Source: Theristus sp. LFF4_11
Taxonomy: Eukaryota > Nematoda > Chromadorea > Monhysterida > Xyalidae
NCBI GenBank assembly: GCA_030248135.1
Contig: JASANC010005145.1
Coordinates: forward strand, 1-64,000
Direction: 5' to 3'
DNA length: 64,000 nucleotides
The notes beneath the pieces were generated by a model that did no database searches, was not told the DNA's origin, and saw nothing but the letters and a program-made list of their open reading frames with translations. Of the stretch, positions 1 to 11,100 are shown piece after piece. The position numbers and the translations under genes were made by a program. Position 1 is the stretch's first letter, and each line of letters opens with the position of its first letter.

Positions 1-305
1 ATTTACCACTATTTTCAAACAGAAACGACAGAGCCAAAAATATCGATCAAACAATTCATGCGTTATTTGCTGTATCCTGCATAAACAATATAACAATTCA
101 GCTAATAACGACGAACGAATGCAAACGCGCATTTGTAGTACTCCGACATTTAACTGGGTCACCAGCGAAATCAACCAGTCGTGTAAGCTAATGATTGGCT
201 ATTAGCATCACAGAACGCAATTGTTCATGGTCATTTTATTTTTTGACAAATCACGTTTCGTGCGTGTGATCGACAGTAAAAGCTGAGGTTTCTGAAAAGG
301 GTTTC
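1..305. other. Upstream spacer, no gene seen
   Basis: AT-rich sequence ahead of the first small secreted-protein gene. I see no exon with a credible reading frame and no recognisable repeat. It probably holds the promoter of the gene starting at 306, but no clear TATA or initiator stands out. Confidence 0.4.
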
Positions 306-2230
306 ATGAAGTCTAAAATGATTTATTCACTTTTGACCTGTTTGCTAGTGATAGCGATTTTTCGGGTGAGTCTTATGTGAAATTGAGCTTTCTTCGCGGT
401 AAGAATACTTTTGGCCGTGGTCTATACAGATTTTCATTCTGACAGAAAGAAATATCATTCTGACAAAAAGTGCTTTTTAGCATTTTAACATGATTCTGAC
501 AGAACCACATTTTGTCTCAGCTGACCAGCACAGCAGACATGACAGCGGAAGAAAAAGAGAAACAGCAGAAGAAAGCCAGTGCCCTGTTCAAGAAATGTCG
601 GCGGATCAAGGAAGAGATGCGATTCTGCACGGTCGAGGGACTCAATGAATGCCACGAATCGTAAAGGCGTTTTTGATTCAGAAAACATTGGGAAAACCTG
701 TGCTCATTTCGGTTTTGTTTGTGTTATCTTACGTATAAGGGTTTTCATTTCAGTTGTCCGGAATTCCGCGAAATCGGTCCGGGAACGAAAAGATCTCTCG
801 AATTCCTCCAGGAACATGTTGTCGACCGTGTCGAAGCGCCGTATCTTAGTGAGCTGCGAACACTTTTTTCAAAAGATTTAGTCAACCGATAAATGTTGTT
901 GCTTTTAGAGGGTTTGTAAGATTAAACTTTTTTTTAAATCTTTAATCGATGTTCACGCAGTCGAACTGTAAATTACAGGCAATCAGCTGATTGGTTGGTC
1001 TTCACGGGAACTGTGCTTTCTGTGCAGACGTTGCTGTGGAGTGCGGAGTCTGTCCTCCACAGAAAGCATGCATCACGTGATCACCAACCAATCAGCTGAT
1101 TCCCTATAATTTCGAGTTCGATTGATGTTCATCATCGTTTTTATCGAACAATCAATGTTTTTTTATTTATTTTAGTCTTGAGAACGGCGAACCGTAGCGG
1201 CCAATTATCGCAGAGTATGAAAGTGAAATTCAACGACGTCAAAGATTGCACGACAATGATATGCGAGGGCACCGGACAGGGTGAAGTGAATGATCTCGTT
1301 GGAAAGGTGCCGCAAAGGTGTGTGTCGTATTTGGTGGTGCTAAAGTTCTGGTCTCTGATTACAGTATCATTTTTTATTCTAGTTCCGGGACTAAATGCGT
1401 TTGCCGACGGGGATAAGAAAATGTTTCACGGAATTCAAAATTAGGTTACGGTAGACAGACACTTCGCCGTTTGCTGACGGTTCACGGGTACTTTGGTTCG
1501 GTTGCACGGTTTTTCCTTGTGGCGTGAAACTTTTTCGCCTCCGGTCTTCCTAAAACGATAATAGTGCACTCTGTTACAACACAGTAATGTTTCAAAGTCT
1601 TAATCACAAACACACAGACACCGTATCACAGAGCGCTTTTGTGTGCTTAGGACTGTGCAACATTGTCTCGTTTGTGAGTGAGTGAACGATCTTCAGGCTC
1701 GAACTGTAGCATTAGAACTGCCAGTTGGCATCACTAAACGCCAATTTGTTTTGCGTCTGAGAATTTTGTATATTAATCAGTTTTGCGAAAGAAACGTGAA
1801 CTCTTTATTGATTTCATTGAGCGTGCTAAATATCGTTGCACGTTTCTTCCAGTTGCAACCACCGCCATGAATACATGAGCTGTCGTGGCAAGGTCACCCG
1901 AGAATGCTTGGATAAAACGCGTAAAAAGTTGGTTCTTCAGACTTTTGAAACTGGTGATCCAGTTGATGGATACATCGTTTAAAAATAACGTTCTCATCCT
2001 GTGATAACAAAAATGTGAAAAGTTTATAAAAATATGTTTTGTCTCCCAATCCCAGGTACGAAAAAGTCGATCCGACCGACTGTGGGCGTCTGTTCTGCCG
2101 CTGTCGCAACAAACACACCGCGGAGTGCGGTGGCAAAAACGGCGACAAGTTTGCGTGTCGCGAATTGAAGAAAATCCCGTTCCATTCACTGCTGTCATTC
2201 GATAATTATATGGGAAAGGCGTGGGATTAA
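306..2230 (+). CDS. Secreted 14-cysteine protein, tandem paralog 1 of 3
   Basis: Six exons: 306-365, 521-660, 754-848, 1176-1317, 1853-1927, 2056-2230; 228 residues. Exon 1 encodes a hydrophobic signal peptide (MKSKMIYSLLTCLLVIAIF). The mature part has 14 cysteines matching the two downstream paralogs, in four blocks: C-x9-C-x8-C near residues 46-65; a CPE block and a C-x4-C-E-G block; C-N-x-R-x-E-Y-M-x-C-R; and D-C-G-R-L-F-C-R-C ending in an ECGG and a last Cys. The CPE and CEG blocks, in one exon in the paralogs, are here split by an extra intron (849-1175) that carries a MITE. The donor at 1928 (GTTGGT) was chosen over the stronger-looking one at 1921 because only it keeps phase and Cys spacing. 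I do not recognise the family. A secreted, disulfide-rich extracellular role is inferred. Exon structure is well supported by paralogy. Confidence 0.82.
958..1124. mobile_element. MITE family 1, copy 1
   Basis: Foldback element of about 165 bp in intron 3 of the first cysteine-rich gene. It starts with CAGTCGAACT, continues through AATCAGCTGATTGGTTGG, and ends with the inverted complement (TAATTTCGAGTTCGA). The centre carries paired CTTTCTGTGC and ACAGAAAGC words. The CAGT start is like that of Tc1/mariner-derived MITEs. Confidence 0.8.
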
Positions 2231-3413
2231 CAGAGCCTGCTCACAATTGTGCATGTTTGAATTTCATTTCATTTTATGCTCAGTATTCGTTCTGTGACTT
2301 ACTGATTGTTTGTTCATTTGCAGAATTTTGGCCCTTTTAATGAACTCTTTTTGCGAGTTTGTACACGGAATCCGAATGCAGTGGTTTTCATGACTTTCGC
2401 AATTACTTTTGAACGATTTTTTAGCCTCCGTTCGTAAAATCTTTGTTTTTGTCTGTTGATGATCATTTTCTTTATTTCTTTCTTGTTATTCTAAGATGGT
2501 GGTTCGAAGGTGTTTAGCTTTGATTGGAACCGCGTATAAAACATTCTGATCAATAGTTGACGAATATAAAATTTCCGTAAGTTTGTGCAACATTACAATT
2601 ACCGCACCCTGCCAGTGCCAACCGGCGTCCAGTTTTTTTTTCTATAAAATACTGCATTGTAACCACAAAAGCAATTTTGCCATTGGCCACTAAGCCATTG
2701 GCACTTATTTTAGCGTGCCATATCCATTTCAAACTGAGCGTCAGTCGCGCACCCGCACGACCATTGGCTGATTGGTGGAGCGAAAAGCAGATGCCTGTGT
2801 ATCAGTGTTTCAGTAATAATCAATTCCAATTAGTGAACTTATGAAAGCGAAAGGCTATTAGCCATAGCCAGCTACAGAGCTAGTGCATTGTACAGTTTTG
2901 AGCTGGGATGCTGGCCTCCGTCCGACCAATGCTAACATAACATGTACATTGCCCGGTTTGGATGGCGGCTTTGACAAATAACAGCATCATATAATATCTT
3001 GATTTGATAGGCTCGATTAAACGCAATGTAATTACAAAGTAATACCATCAAATGCGTTGGCTCCACGGTTTGACAGTGCCTTGGATGCGCGATTTGTTTC
3101 GACCGGTGGTTGTTATGGCACTCTGCTTGGTGGAGTTCAATAATATGGTGCGTGATAACATGAACACTGTGCAGGGCTACGTGAATGATTGTGCACAGAC
3201 TTTGAGCACTAAATGAACCGCTTTAGCTAAGTAATACCACGAGTTTTAGCTGATCATTTGGTTGTCATCGGGCTTTTGGATTGAGTTGCTCATACACGTA
3301 GTTACAGATTCCAGTGCTTTTTTCAGTTGAACAATATTTTCTGTTTTTTTTTTTCAGAAACTGATTTATTTTTCAAGAGCACGACGAAGAATTAATTTTT
3401 TTCAACATAAAAA
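2231..3413. other. Spacer between paralogs 1 and 2
   Basis: About 1.2 kb between the stop of the first and the start of the second cysteine-rich gene. It contains the short open frame at 3052-3216, listed separately. Otherwise it is AT-rich and I see no conserved exon or clear repeat. Confidence 0.4.
3052..3216 (+). CDS. Possible 54-residue small ORF
   Basis: An uninterrupted ATG-to-TGA frame of 54 codons, with an in-frame stop four codons upstream of the ATG. It encodes a methionine-rich peptide with a short hydrophobic stretch (RPVVVMALCLVEF). It has no signal peptide of usual form and no domain I recognise. The length could arise by chance in 1.2 kb of spacer, so this is a weak candidate only. 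Confidence 0.2.
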   Translation: MRWLHGLTVPWMRDLFRPVVVMALCLVEFNNMVRDNMNTVQGYVNDCAQTLSTK

Positions 3414-5130
3414 ATGTTTCCATTCATGTGTTTATTGGCTGTGGCTGGATTTCAGGTATGTCGCGTCTATGTTTCATAAATGTTGTTAGAACGTGCGGCA
3501 ACTTTTTGCTTCATTGAACATTTCAATCATACAGGCCACCAACGCTGCAAACCTGAAAACATGCAGAGCAATGAAGGATGAAATGCGGTACTGTCCGGTG
3601 CAAGGAATCAAGGATTGTTTGCATCTGTGAGTTTTGTGTTTCAAAAAATTCACGGTATACTAAAAAAATTTTAAAACCCAGTTCACAAAAATTTGATTGA
3701 TAAAATTTTGCAAATTTTCATCTCTTCTGTCAACAGTCAAATAGCATGTCAAGCGATGAAGCCACAATGTATAGTCACAGATTGCGAAATATTGCATCTA
3801 AAACCTGCTGAAGACAAAATTCTTTCATCACAGGTGCCCCGAGTACGGCCACCCAGACGAGAGCGAAAAGGAGTTCACCGATTTCCACAGTCCTCGGCAC
3901 TGTGCCGTCACGAAATGCGAGGGGCGGTCGGACGAGCACGAGGCACTCGGCAATGTGCCGCAAGAGTGAGTGCTGCTGCACGTGCTAGGTTGGCACGTTT
4001 CCGTGCCAGCTGAGTTTCGTATGTCTTTGTGCCAATTGAGTTTCGTAGGTTTTAGTGCCAACTGAGAATCGTGCAGTTTTAGTGCCAAATGAGTTTCGTA
4101 CATTTTAGTGCCAACTGAGTTTCGACATTTTAGTGCCAACTGAGTTTCATAGGTCTTAGTGCTACCCTAACTGAGTTTCGCACGTTTTAGTGGCAACTGA
4201 GTTTCCTAAATTTAGTGCCAACACTGAGTTTCGTACGTTTTAGTGCCAAATGAGCTTTGTAGACCGGGTTTTGCTTACTGAATCTTGTGGCCAATTTGTC
4301 GTTTGTACAAACCTTCATTCCACATTCCAGATGCAATGAGCGAGTCGAATTCATGACGTGCCGGGTGAAGCAGACGAAAAAATGTACAAAAGTCGTCGGC
4401 GAAGAGTAAGAAATTTGAGACTTGTGAGATTTTTTTCGCAAATTCGGTGCATCAAAAACGGATCCACTGAATGTAAACCTGACGCTAACAATAAACGCGT
4501 TCATGAACGTCTGCTCGCGTCTTTAAATGCAACAATTTTCAGAGCTGAGCAGTTACCTCTAGTTTTATGAGTATTATTTTTTCTTTAAGACCTGCGACTC
4601 AATGCGGTTGTGGACGTGAAAAGAAACTAGTTTCAATCTTTCTGTGGTAATTCAGAATAGCCTAAGTGACCCGGTCCTATTTAAGGGACTCAAATGCCTT
4701 TGCAAATTTTGAATTCCCGCGTCGTGTATGTGACTGCTTACCGCCATATTTGCGCGCATTGAGACGCGCGACCAAAATAAAAGATATTAAGCCATGTTCA
4801 TTGTGACAAGTCATATTCCACTCAAAAAGTTTATCCCGATCAAAAAAAAACCGTACTGATAGTCCGCTCGCTGCTCCGGCAGATAATTGAGCCTGTCTCC
4901 ATTGTTTTTCTCCGTGTGTCCACAAAAATAAGAACAAAATCCGACTATTCCAAAACCGGCGCAGATACGCGTACTACGTCGATCAGAAAGAATGCGGCGA
5001 GCTGTTCTGCAAGTGCGCCAACAGCTACCTGCACGAGTGCGGGGGCACCTCCGATCTGGCGTTCGACTGCGAGGGCGTACAGGGGAAGCCGTTCCAGTCG
5101 CAGATCAATTACGTCATCAAATTGGCGTGA
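3414..5130 (+). CDS. Secreted 14-cysteine protein, tandem paralog 2 of 3
   Basis: Five exons: 3414-3455, 3535-3626, 3834-3965, 4331-4405, 4965-5130; 168 residues. All joins close in phase. Exon 1 gives a very short signal peptide (MFPFMCLLAVAGFQ plus the next residues). The mature protein has exactly 14 cysteines in the family pattern: a K-T-C-R-A-M-K-D-E-M-R-Y-C block, CPE, H-C-A-V-T-K-C-E-G, C-N-E-R-V-E-F-M-T-C-R, then E-C-G-E-L-F-C-K-C, ECGG and a final Cys. This is the shortest and cleanest member and defines the core. Intron 3 carries a minisatellite and intron 4 a MITE. Function unknown; an extracellular disulfide-stabilised protein is inferred. Confidence 0.85.
4005..4262. repeat. Minisatellite in intron
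   Basis: Imperfect direct repeats of a unit close to TTTTAGTGCCAACTGAGTTT, spaced about 28-36 bp, at least eight copies, in the intron between exons 3 and 4 of the second cysteine-rich gene. Copies drift in the GTACG/GTAGG linker. Array length is expected to be polymorphic. Confidence 0.85.
4587..4790 (+). mobile_element. MITE family 5, copy 1
   Basis: About 200-bp repeat in intron 4 of the second cysteine-rich gene. It starts AAGACCTGCGACTCAATGCG and ends GCGCATTGAGACGCG followed by ACCAAAATAAAAGATATTA. The two ends are imperfect inverted repeats around CTCAATGCG. Close copies lie near 44217 and 46845. Confidence 0.8.
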
Positions 5131-6445
5131 TCGTGATTGCGCCTGCTGGTGATAATTTCTGCTGTTGTGAATATATTTTGCAATTATGTAATGCTCTATT
5201 GTTGAAGTTTTAGACATCTGGAATAACGTTATTCTTTTGTGAAACGTGTTTTTTATATGGTTCCCGTGTGTTTTTTCTGTTTCCGTCGCGTCGCCTGATC
5301 ATTTGCACAATTGGATTTTACAAATTTTGTGAATTTACAGTTTTTTTCAAACACATTTCTGAATTACGTTTTTCTGCAAATGTAATACATATGGTTTTAG
5401 ACACTTTTTGTTGCGTTATTTCTTCCCTCCAGTTTGATGATGATTGCTTCACTGTTGTTGTGCCTTTGAAACAACCCTCTCCGCTTTGGCATTATTGAAC
5501 ATTTAACTCACGCAGACTCTTTGACCAATGTTCTCTTCAGTGGCTGGCTGGTCACGTGAGACTCCAATTTCCAAAGCGTCTTTTATCGTGCACGGGGAGC
5601 TGCGTGCGTGTGAAAGCGCGCTTGCAAATTTGATTTTCACTCCTTCCACCAATCAGCACGCTGCATAGCTTAGCTTTGTCGGTGTGTGGGACCACTGTTG
5701 ACAGAGTTTCATTTCTGATTATTTTTTGTGTAAATTTTTTTTTCTGAGAAAAATGTTTCAAGTAGGACAGGTCACAAATTTTGGTGACTATTTTTTACAA
5801 ATTTTTGATTATTGTCAAAATACATTATTGTTTCTGACTAATTTTTAGCGTTTCTTGCTTATTTTTCGGAATTTCATCGTGTGGCTATTTGGACAATAAT
5901 AAAAAGGCGGTATTTGACTAAAGTGCAAGAATTTAGCACCGTGTTTTCGGTTTTAAAACTCTTAACCCACATTTTATTCTACATTCGCTTCAAAGAAGGA
6001 TACCAATTCAAATAAACATCCCTTCATAATTCTATTTTAATTAATTTTCCAAATTTCGTCATATGTCAATGAAGTTACAGTGCTTGCAGGCGAAAACAAG
6101 GCAATGTGAATTGTCATTGCAGTCGTCAAACACACATGATAATGTTAGTTTGAGGATGGGGGTTGGTACACAGGTACCATTTCGAGCTCATAGTTAGCCG
6201 TTAGTGGTATTCGGTTAATTGAATGATTGTATCACGGGCATTTCAGTGTAACCATGACAGCATAAGTCAAAAACTTTGAGTGTCGTTCAGTTGACTTGAC
6301 GCTACAGAGGAAACAGAAATCGCAGACCATAAATTTTGTTGAAATTTTGATCAATAACATATCCAAGCAGACACATTTTGATTCTTTCGAAAGTGGAAAG
6401 GTGAAGCATAATCATTGTGCTGGTTTAAAAAAATGCGATAGTAAA
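5131..6445. other. Spacer between paralogs 2 and 3
   Basis: About 1.3 kb, AT-rich. It holds the 3' flank of the second and the promoter region of the third cysteine-rich gene. I see no further exon of the family and no clear mobile element. Confidence 0.4.
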
Positions 6446-7876
6446 ATGCTAGCTGGAACTGTAGCGTTGCTGATGCTTATTGCTGAGCTGTCTCAGGTAC
6501 TGTAACAATAATACCGTATTCTGCGTTAACGTTTGGTTTTGGTTTCCAAACAGTTCAAGAAACCTGTTTACCATGTTGCAGTCAACCGATGCAACAGCAA
6601 TAACGACCACGTTGAAGACATGCAAAGCAATCCGAGATGCGATGCGCAATTGCCCGGCGCAAGCTGTGCAGCAATGCTTGCAACAGTGAGTGCAAGTCTT
6701 TTTTTTTTATTCCGGTTTCTATGCATGAAGTCAGATTTTGAAACCGCAAATTACAGAATGCAAATTATAGAAATCGAAATTTGAGCAATTTTTAAAACAA
6801 ACAAAAAGTTTCACAACATTTTCATAGCTGTCCCGAATTCGACCATCCGAGTCTGTCGGATCAGAAAAGCATCGACGACTTCAAGACAGCCGAGTTCAGC
6901 AACAAATGGCACTGCGCCGTGACGCGCTGTGAGGGACGCACGGACGCACACGACGTGCTCACGCATGTGCCACACACGTCCGCTGGTTTTTTTTGTTGAA
7001 CAATAGTTCACTGATGTTTTCAGCGGCATTCATGAAGCAGTATTTGGTGACCGCGTGGCTATGTTTTAACACCGGTACGCGTCACTAAATACTGCTTCAT
7101 GAATGCCCCTTCAGTGCACGGAAGAGGCTACTAATTTGGCTTCCAAAGTGGGCCATATTGAAACGCGTTTATCAGGTTATAAACGTATTTCAGTAGCTGC
7201 AAATACAGACTGTAAGTAGTAAATAGTTCAGTAGCTCAGCTTAGATTTAGTAGTAAGTGTAAGCTGTAAGCTGTCGTAGCCAATTTCTCAGAGTGACAGA
7301 CTGCAGAGCCACAATCGAAATTCTTAATGTGGCACGCTGATTTGCTGCTGTGGACAAAATTGAACAAGACAGTCAAACAGTTTCATCAAACGCGTGCAAA
7401 TTGCTTTCAAGATCTCTGCTTCCAATTGAACAATTTCAGCTGCAACGAACGCGCCAAGTTCCTGAACTGTCGTACGACGCATGCGCGTACGTGCTCGAAA
7501 GCCGTCGGCGAAACGTATGTCGGCGAGATTTTGATTTTTTTTTGGAGATTCGGGTTCGCAAATTCGATTCACTATTTTCTGGCACACGATGTGACCGATT
7601 GTAACAAAGCAGGACAAATGCAGCGAATCAGCGTGCCATATTTGAAATTTTCAACCACTCAGCTACACGAACGTGAATCACACCGAGTGCAGTCGACTGT
7701 TCTGTCGTTGCGTCAACAGTCACATTGTGGAGTGCGGTGGAACGGAGCAAGACAAGAAACCGTGCGAGGATGTTTTTCATGTGAACCGGAAAGAGCCAGA
7801 CTTTCATGAGAGCGATGAAAGCGATTCAAAAACTACAACGAAAATTGGCGAGAAAGTTGTGAAAAGGACTCCATGA
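6446..7876 (+). CDS. Secreted 14-cysteine protein, tandem paralog 3 of 3
   Basis: Five exons: 6446-6496, 6582-6685, 6828-6977, 7440-7514, 7663-7876; 197 residues. Exon 1 is a signal peptide (MLAGTVALLMLIAELSQ). For exon 2 the acceptor at 6581 rather than 6553 keeps the frame into the conserved K-T-C-K-A-I-R-D-A-M-R-N-C block. All 14 family cysteines are present: CPE, H-C-A-V-T-R-C-E-G, C-N-E-R-A-K-F-L-N-C-R, E-C-S-R-L-F-C-R-C and ECGG. It differs from its neighbours by a charged Ser/Asp/Lys-rich C-terminal extension after the last Cys. Same intron phases as the second paralog. Function unknown; extracellular by signal peptide. Confidence 0.85.
7022..7109. mobile_element. MITE family 4, copy 1 (small palindrome)
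   Basis: About 87-bp palindrome in intron 3 of the third cysteine-rich gene. The arms read GCGGCATTCATGAAGCAGTA and TACTGCTTCATGAATGCC, with a GTGACC/GCGTCACTAAAT core. Related copies are at 15033 and 28571. Confidence 0.75.
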
Positions 7877-8174
7877 AACTGCGGATGTTTGGAGAACGCA
7901 GGAGTAACTGAAGGGTTTTCTGGCCAGATTTCAAAAAAGATTTTAAAAAATTTGTCGTCTTCGTCTCCGTGTCATATCTGCTTTTGTGAATTGCCGTTTT
8001 ATTGATTTTTGAAAAATCACAAAACTGTGCAGCCCTGATAAAGAATACCCATGCTAGACTGGAATATAAAATTAAACGATTCTAAAACTAAAATCAGTTC
8101 ACTTTTCTCACTGATTTCAAAAAGGCACTGGTTCTCTTTATTCTCAACTGATTTCACTCAACTTGCAACTCATC

Positions 8175-11100
8175 ATGACCACTTCTAGCGCCATAATTTT
8201 ATTGCTGATTCAACTTTTCGCTTGCGCGTTTCCCATTTCTGTATTGACTGGTACTGACGAACAACAACAACTGGAGCAACTTGGTTAGTGCATAATGGTT
8301 TTTCAATAGGGGCAAAATGTGAACAAACAAACATCCTAAAGTTCCATGTTCATGAATGATCAATGCAACTGGTCCCCAAAAAATCCAGATTGAGACTCCA
8401 ATTGCAGTCAACAAACATTTCAGTCAATTTCATCATGTCCGTCATCAATTTTCCATCCGACTCCAACCCATTTCCATCAGCCCAGATCTACTACTAACAT
8501 CAGCCGCTCATCTATGGCCTCCTTCCGGAGGGCTCGCCCGTCCACAGTGGCAGTGCAATATCAGTCCTCTCATTGACTGTCTCGTTGCGTTCGACTTCGA
8601 CTCACGGGTAACACCAGAAAACGCCAATAAGCAAGATCGGAACGATCACAAGAGGAAGAGAGAGCAAACTTCAAGAGAGAAACTGTGTGCCGCGACATTT
8701 GACAACCGTTTGAGGCGACAGTTTTCCAATGTTGACAATTTGGTGCCCGGAGCGAGCGAGTGTTTGCGAGCTCTCGCGTATCTGCTTCGGAATGCGACTG
8801 CTGTGACGGATGGTGAGGCGGGGTTACTATGATCGGAATAATTATAAAAATATTCGGGTTGCTACCGGGGGACGTCTTCGTTGGACATTTGTCTCGACTC
8901 GCGGTATCCTGTTCTTGTCTCGTGTATCGTGTATCGTGTATCGTGTATCGACGAGCCTGTCTTGTCTCGTGGTAACCCTGTAGCGTGGAAATGTTCTCTT
9001 TTCTTTTTATGCGTTCGAACTTCTTTTAACCAATTTCGCAACTATTCAACTACGAAACAAACAAAAAAAACAAAAAAATCATTCATGATTAATTAAATTG
9101 AATCAGAATTAACAAAATGTGACGTGTGGCATCGGATGGCGCTGGGTGACGATGTTGGCCGTGACGCAAACGACCGGAACTGCACGGTCAACATGGAGTT
9201 CGTCAGGGAACATCTGTGGGCAGTACGAACGTTGGACGCCTGGGGAAGACCAGCAGCAGGTTGTTGTAACTGATTGGATGATTTTCAGTTGGGATATATA
9301 ATCATTGGTGGAACAAGATTGAAGTTGAGCCAATCAGCGTGCAATGAAGAGAAGAAATAACGCAAACACAGTTTTTGCAGATTTTACGGTTTAGACTTTA
9401 AAAATTGTTTTCAGGACTGTTCCATTCTGGCAATCTGCTCTGGTACGGTGACTACGGGCAATGCGTCAAGACGGAAATTCCGATACAGAACAAAACGGAT
9501 GACGATAACGACCGCAAAATGAGCGCACCTAATTATTGCAGGTGAACGAACGTGCAAGGTGCAACCACAGTTGATTGGTTGATTTTTGTTTCATGACCTC
9601 GCGTTCATTCGTCATACAATCATCGGTCACGAATCACCCACAAAAGTTGCCTCTGACTTATCGACAGATTTCATTCTGCGTTCTTTATTGCGCGAACACA
9701 ATTTGGAAAAGGTTTTTTTTCAAATTCCAGCGTAACTTCGTCAACCTTTGAGGATTCGATTGAGGACGCGACATTGCCACGAATTCAGTGGGGCGTTTGT
9801 GTGCCGCCTGAATGTCATCAGGTGATTGGCTGCCGTTTCAAGCGTGCCGTGTGCTGATTGGTTCTGCCACTAGCAAGCAATTATAGTCTGAACGGGAAGA
9901 AATCGGCTAAACGGAAAGTCTGGTTTGCTGTGAACGGCAAGCGCATGTTTGGCGGCACATGACGTCATTTCAGAGAGACACGTTTGAAAAAAATAGGTCA
10001 TACCAGGCCTAACGATTCTAGACTTACAAACATCCAAACAATGGTGACTCAAATGAACGTTGATTGAACCCAATTGTCCCGAACGCTTGCAGGACGCGCT
10101 GAACGGACTTCTCGAACTCGTCCTCTCCACCGTCATTCCCGCCAAATTCAAAACCACCAACCACTCGGCCACCAATCACAATCACGAATTCTTGTCTGAG
10201 CAGCGTCTGAACCGCGTTCGTGTTCACTGTCACGAGTCGCAGTTGGAAATTTTATCGGAAATTCGTGACAAACTCATTGCGTTGGCAGTGCCTTGTGTCG
10301 TTCTGTTGACGCTGATTGTCGTTGGCACCACTGTCGACTATTGGCGAACGAGGTGGGCGCGAGGGGTTACGGTATATCCACCGTATTCGGTCTTGACCCG
10401 ATCTTACAAGCAGACTGATCGCCAAAAATAACTCCGGCACCGATTTCTGCGGACTTTCCTCGGCTTTCCACCAGTTCTCATTGACAATTAAGACGGCTAA
10501 AGCAACACAGACCGTGTCAAGACCGACTACGGTAGGTACCGTGCCTCAAAGACCCACCAGCCACTGAATACTGTATCACCGTTTTCAATCTGCCTTTCAA
10601 TCAGCCAATGCAATCGTAAACGTCGCCAACGTCGCAAACGCCACAATCGCTCGTTGACATCAGGCAGCTCGGCAAGCCGCATACGACGGGTCGACTTGGA
10701 ATCGCAGTTGAGCTTCAAAGTTGGTGACGTTGTTGCACATTTGCACACGTGTGAAAAACCATTTTGGTCGACGAAAACATTGATTTCTGTAAAAAATTAT
10801 CAAACTCAAATAACAATCGAACACGTTTTCGTTGACTTCGCAGTCGCTGCGCGCCATTCGACGCACATTCTGCGACACGAAATGGCTGCGGCGCTTGATC
10901 ACCGCGTTCTCATTGCGGCTGAACATGTCCTGGATCTATCGGGGCGACACGACACGTGCGACGCCAATTACGATGCCTGGTGATAAAGAGTTTATGAGTT
11001 TTTTGACTGGAAAAGTCAGAAGGTGGAAGCGAAGGCCAAGACCATTGAATTGTTGAACGTAGGCTGTGGACCGCTGAAGACTTTGAATTTGCTGACAAAC

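Noticed and set aside
4005..4262. CRISPR-like array
   Set aside because: Units are contiguous and degenerate with no unique spacers, and this is an animal intron; it is a minisatellite.
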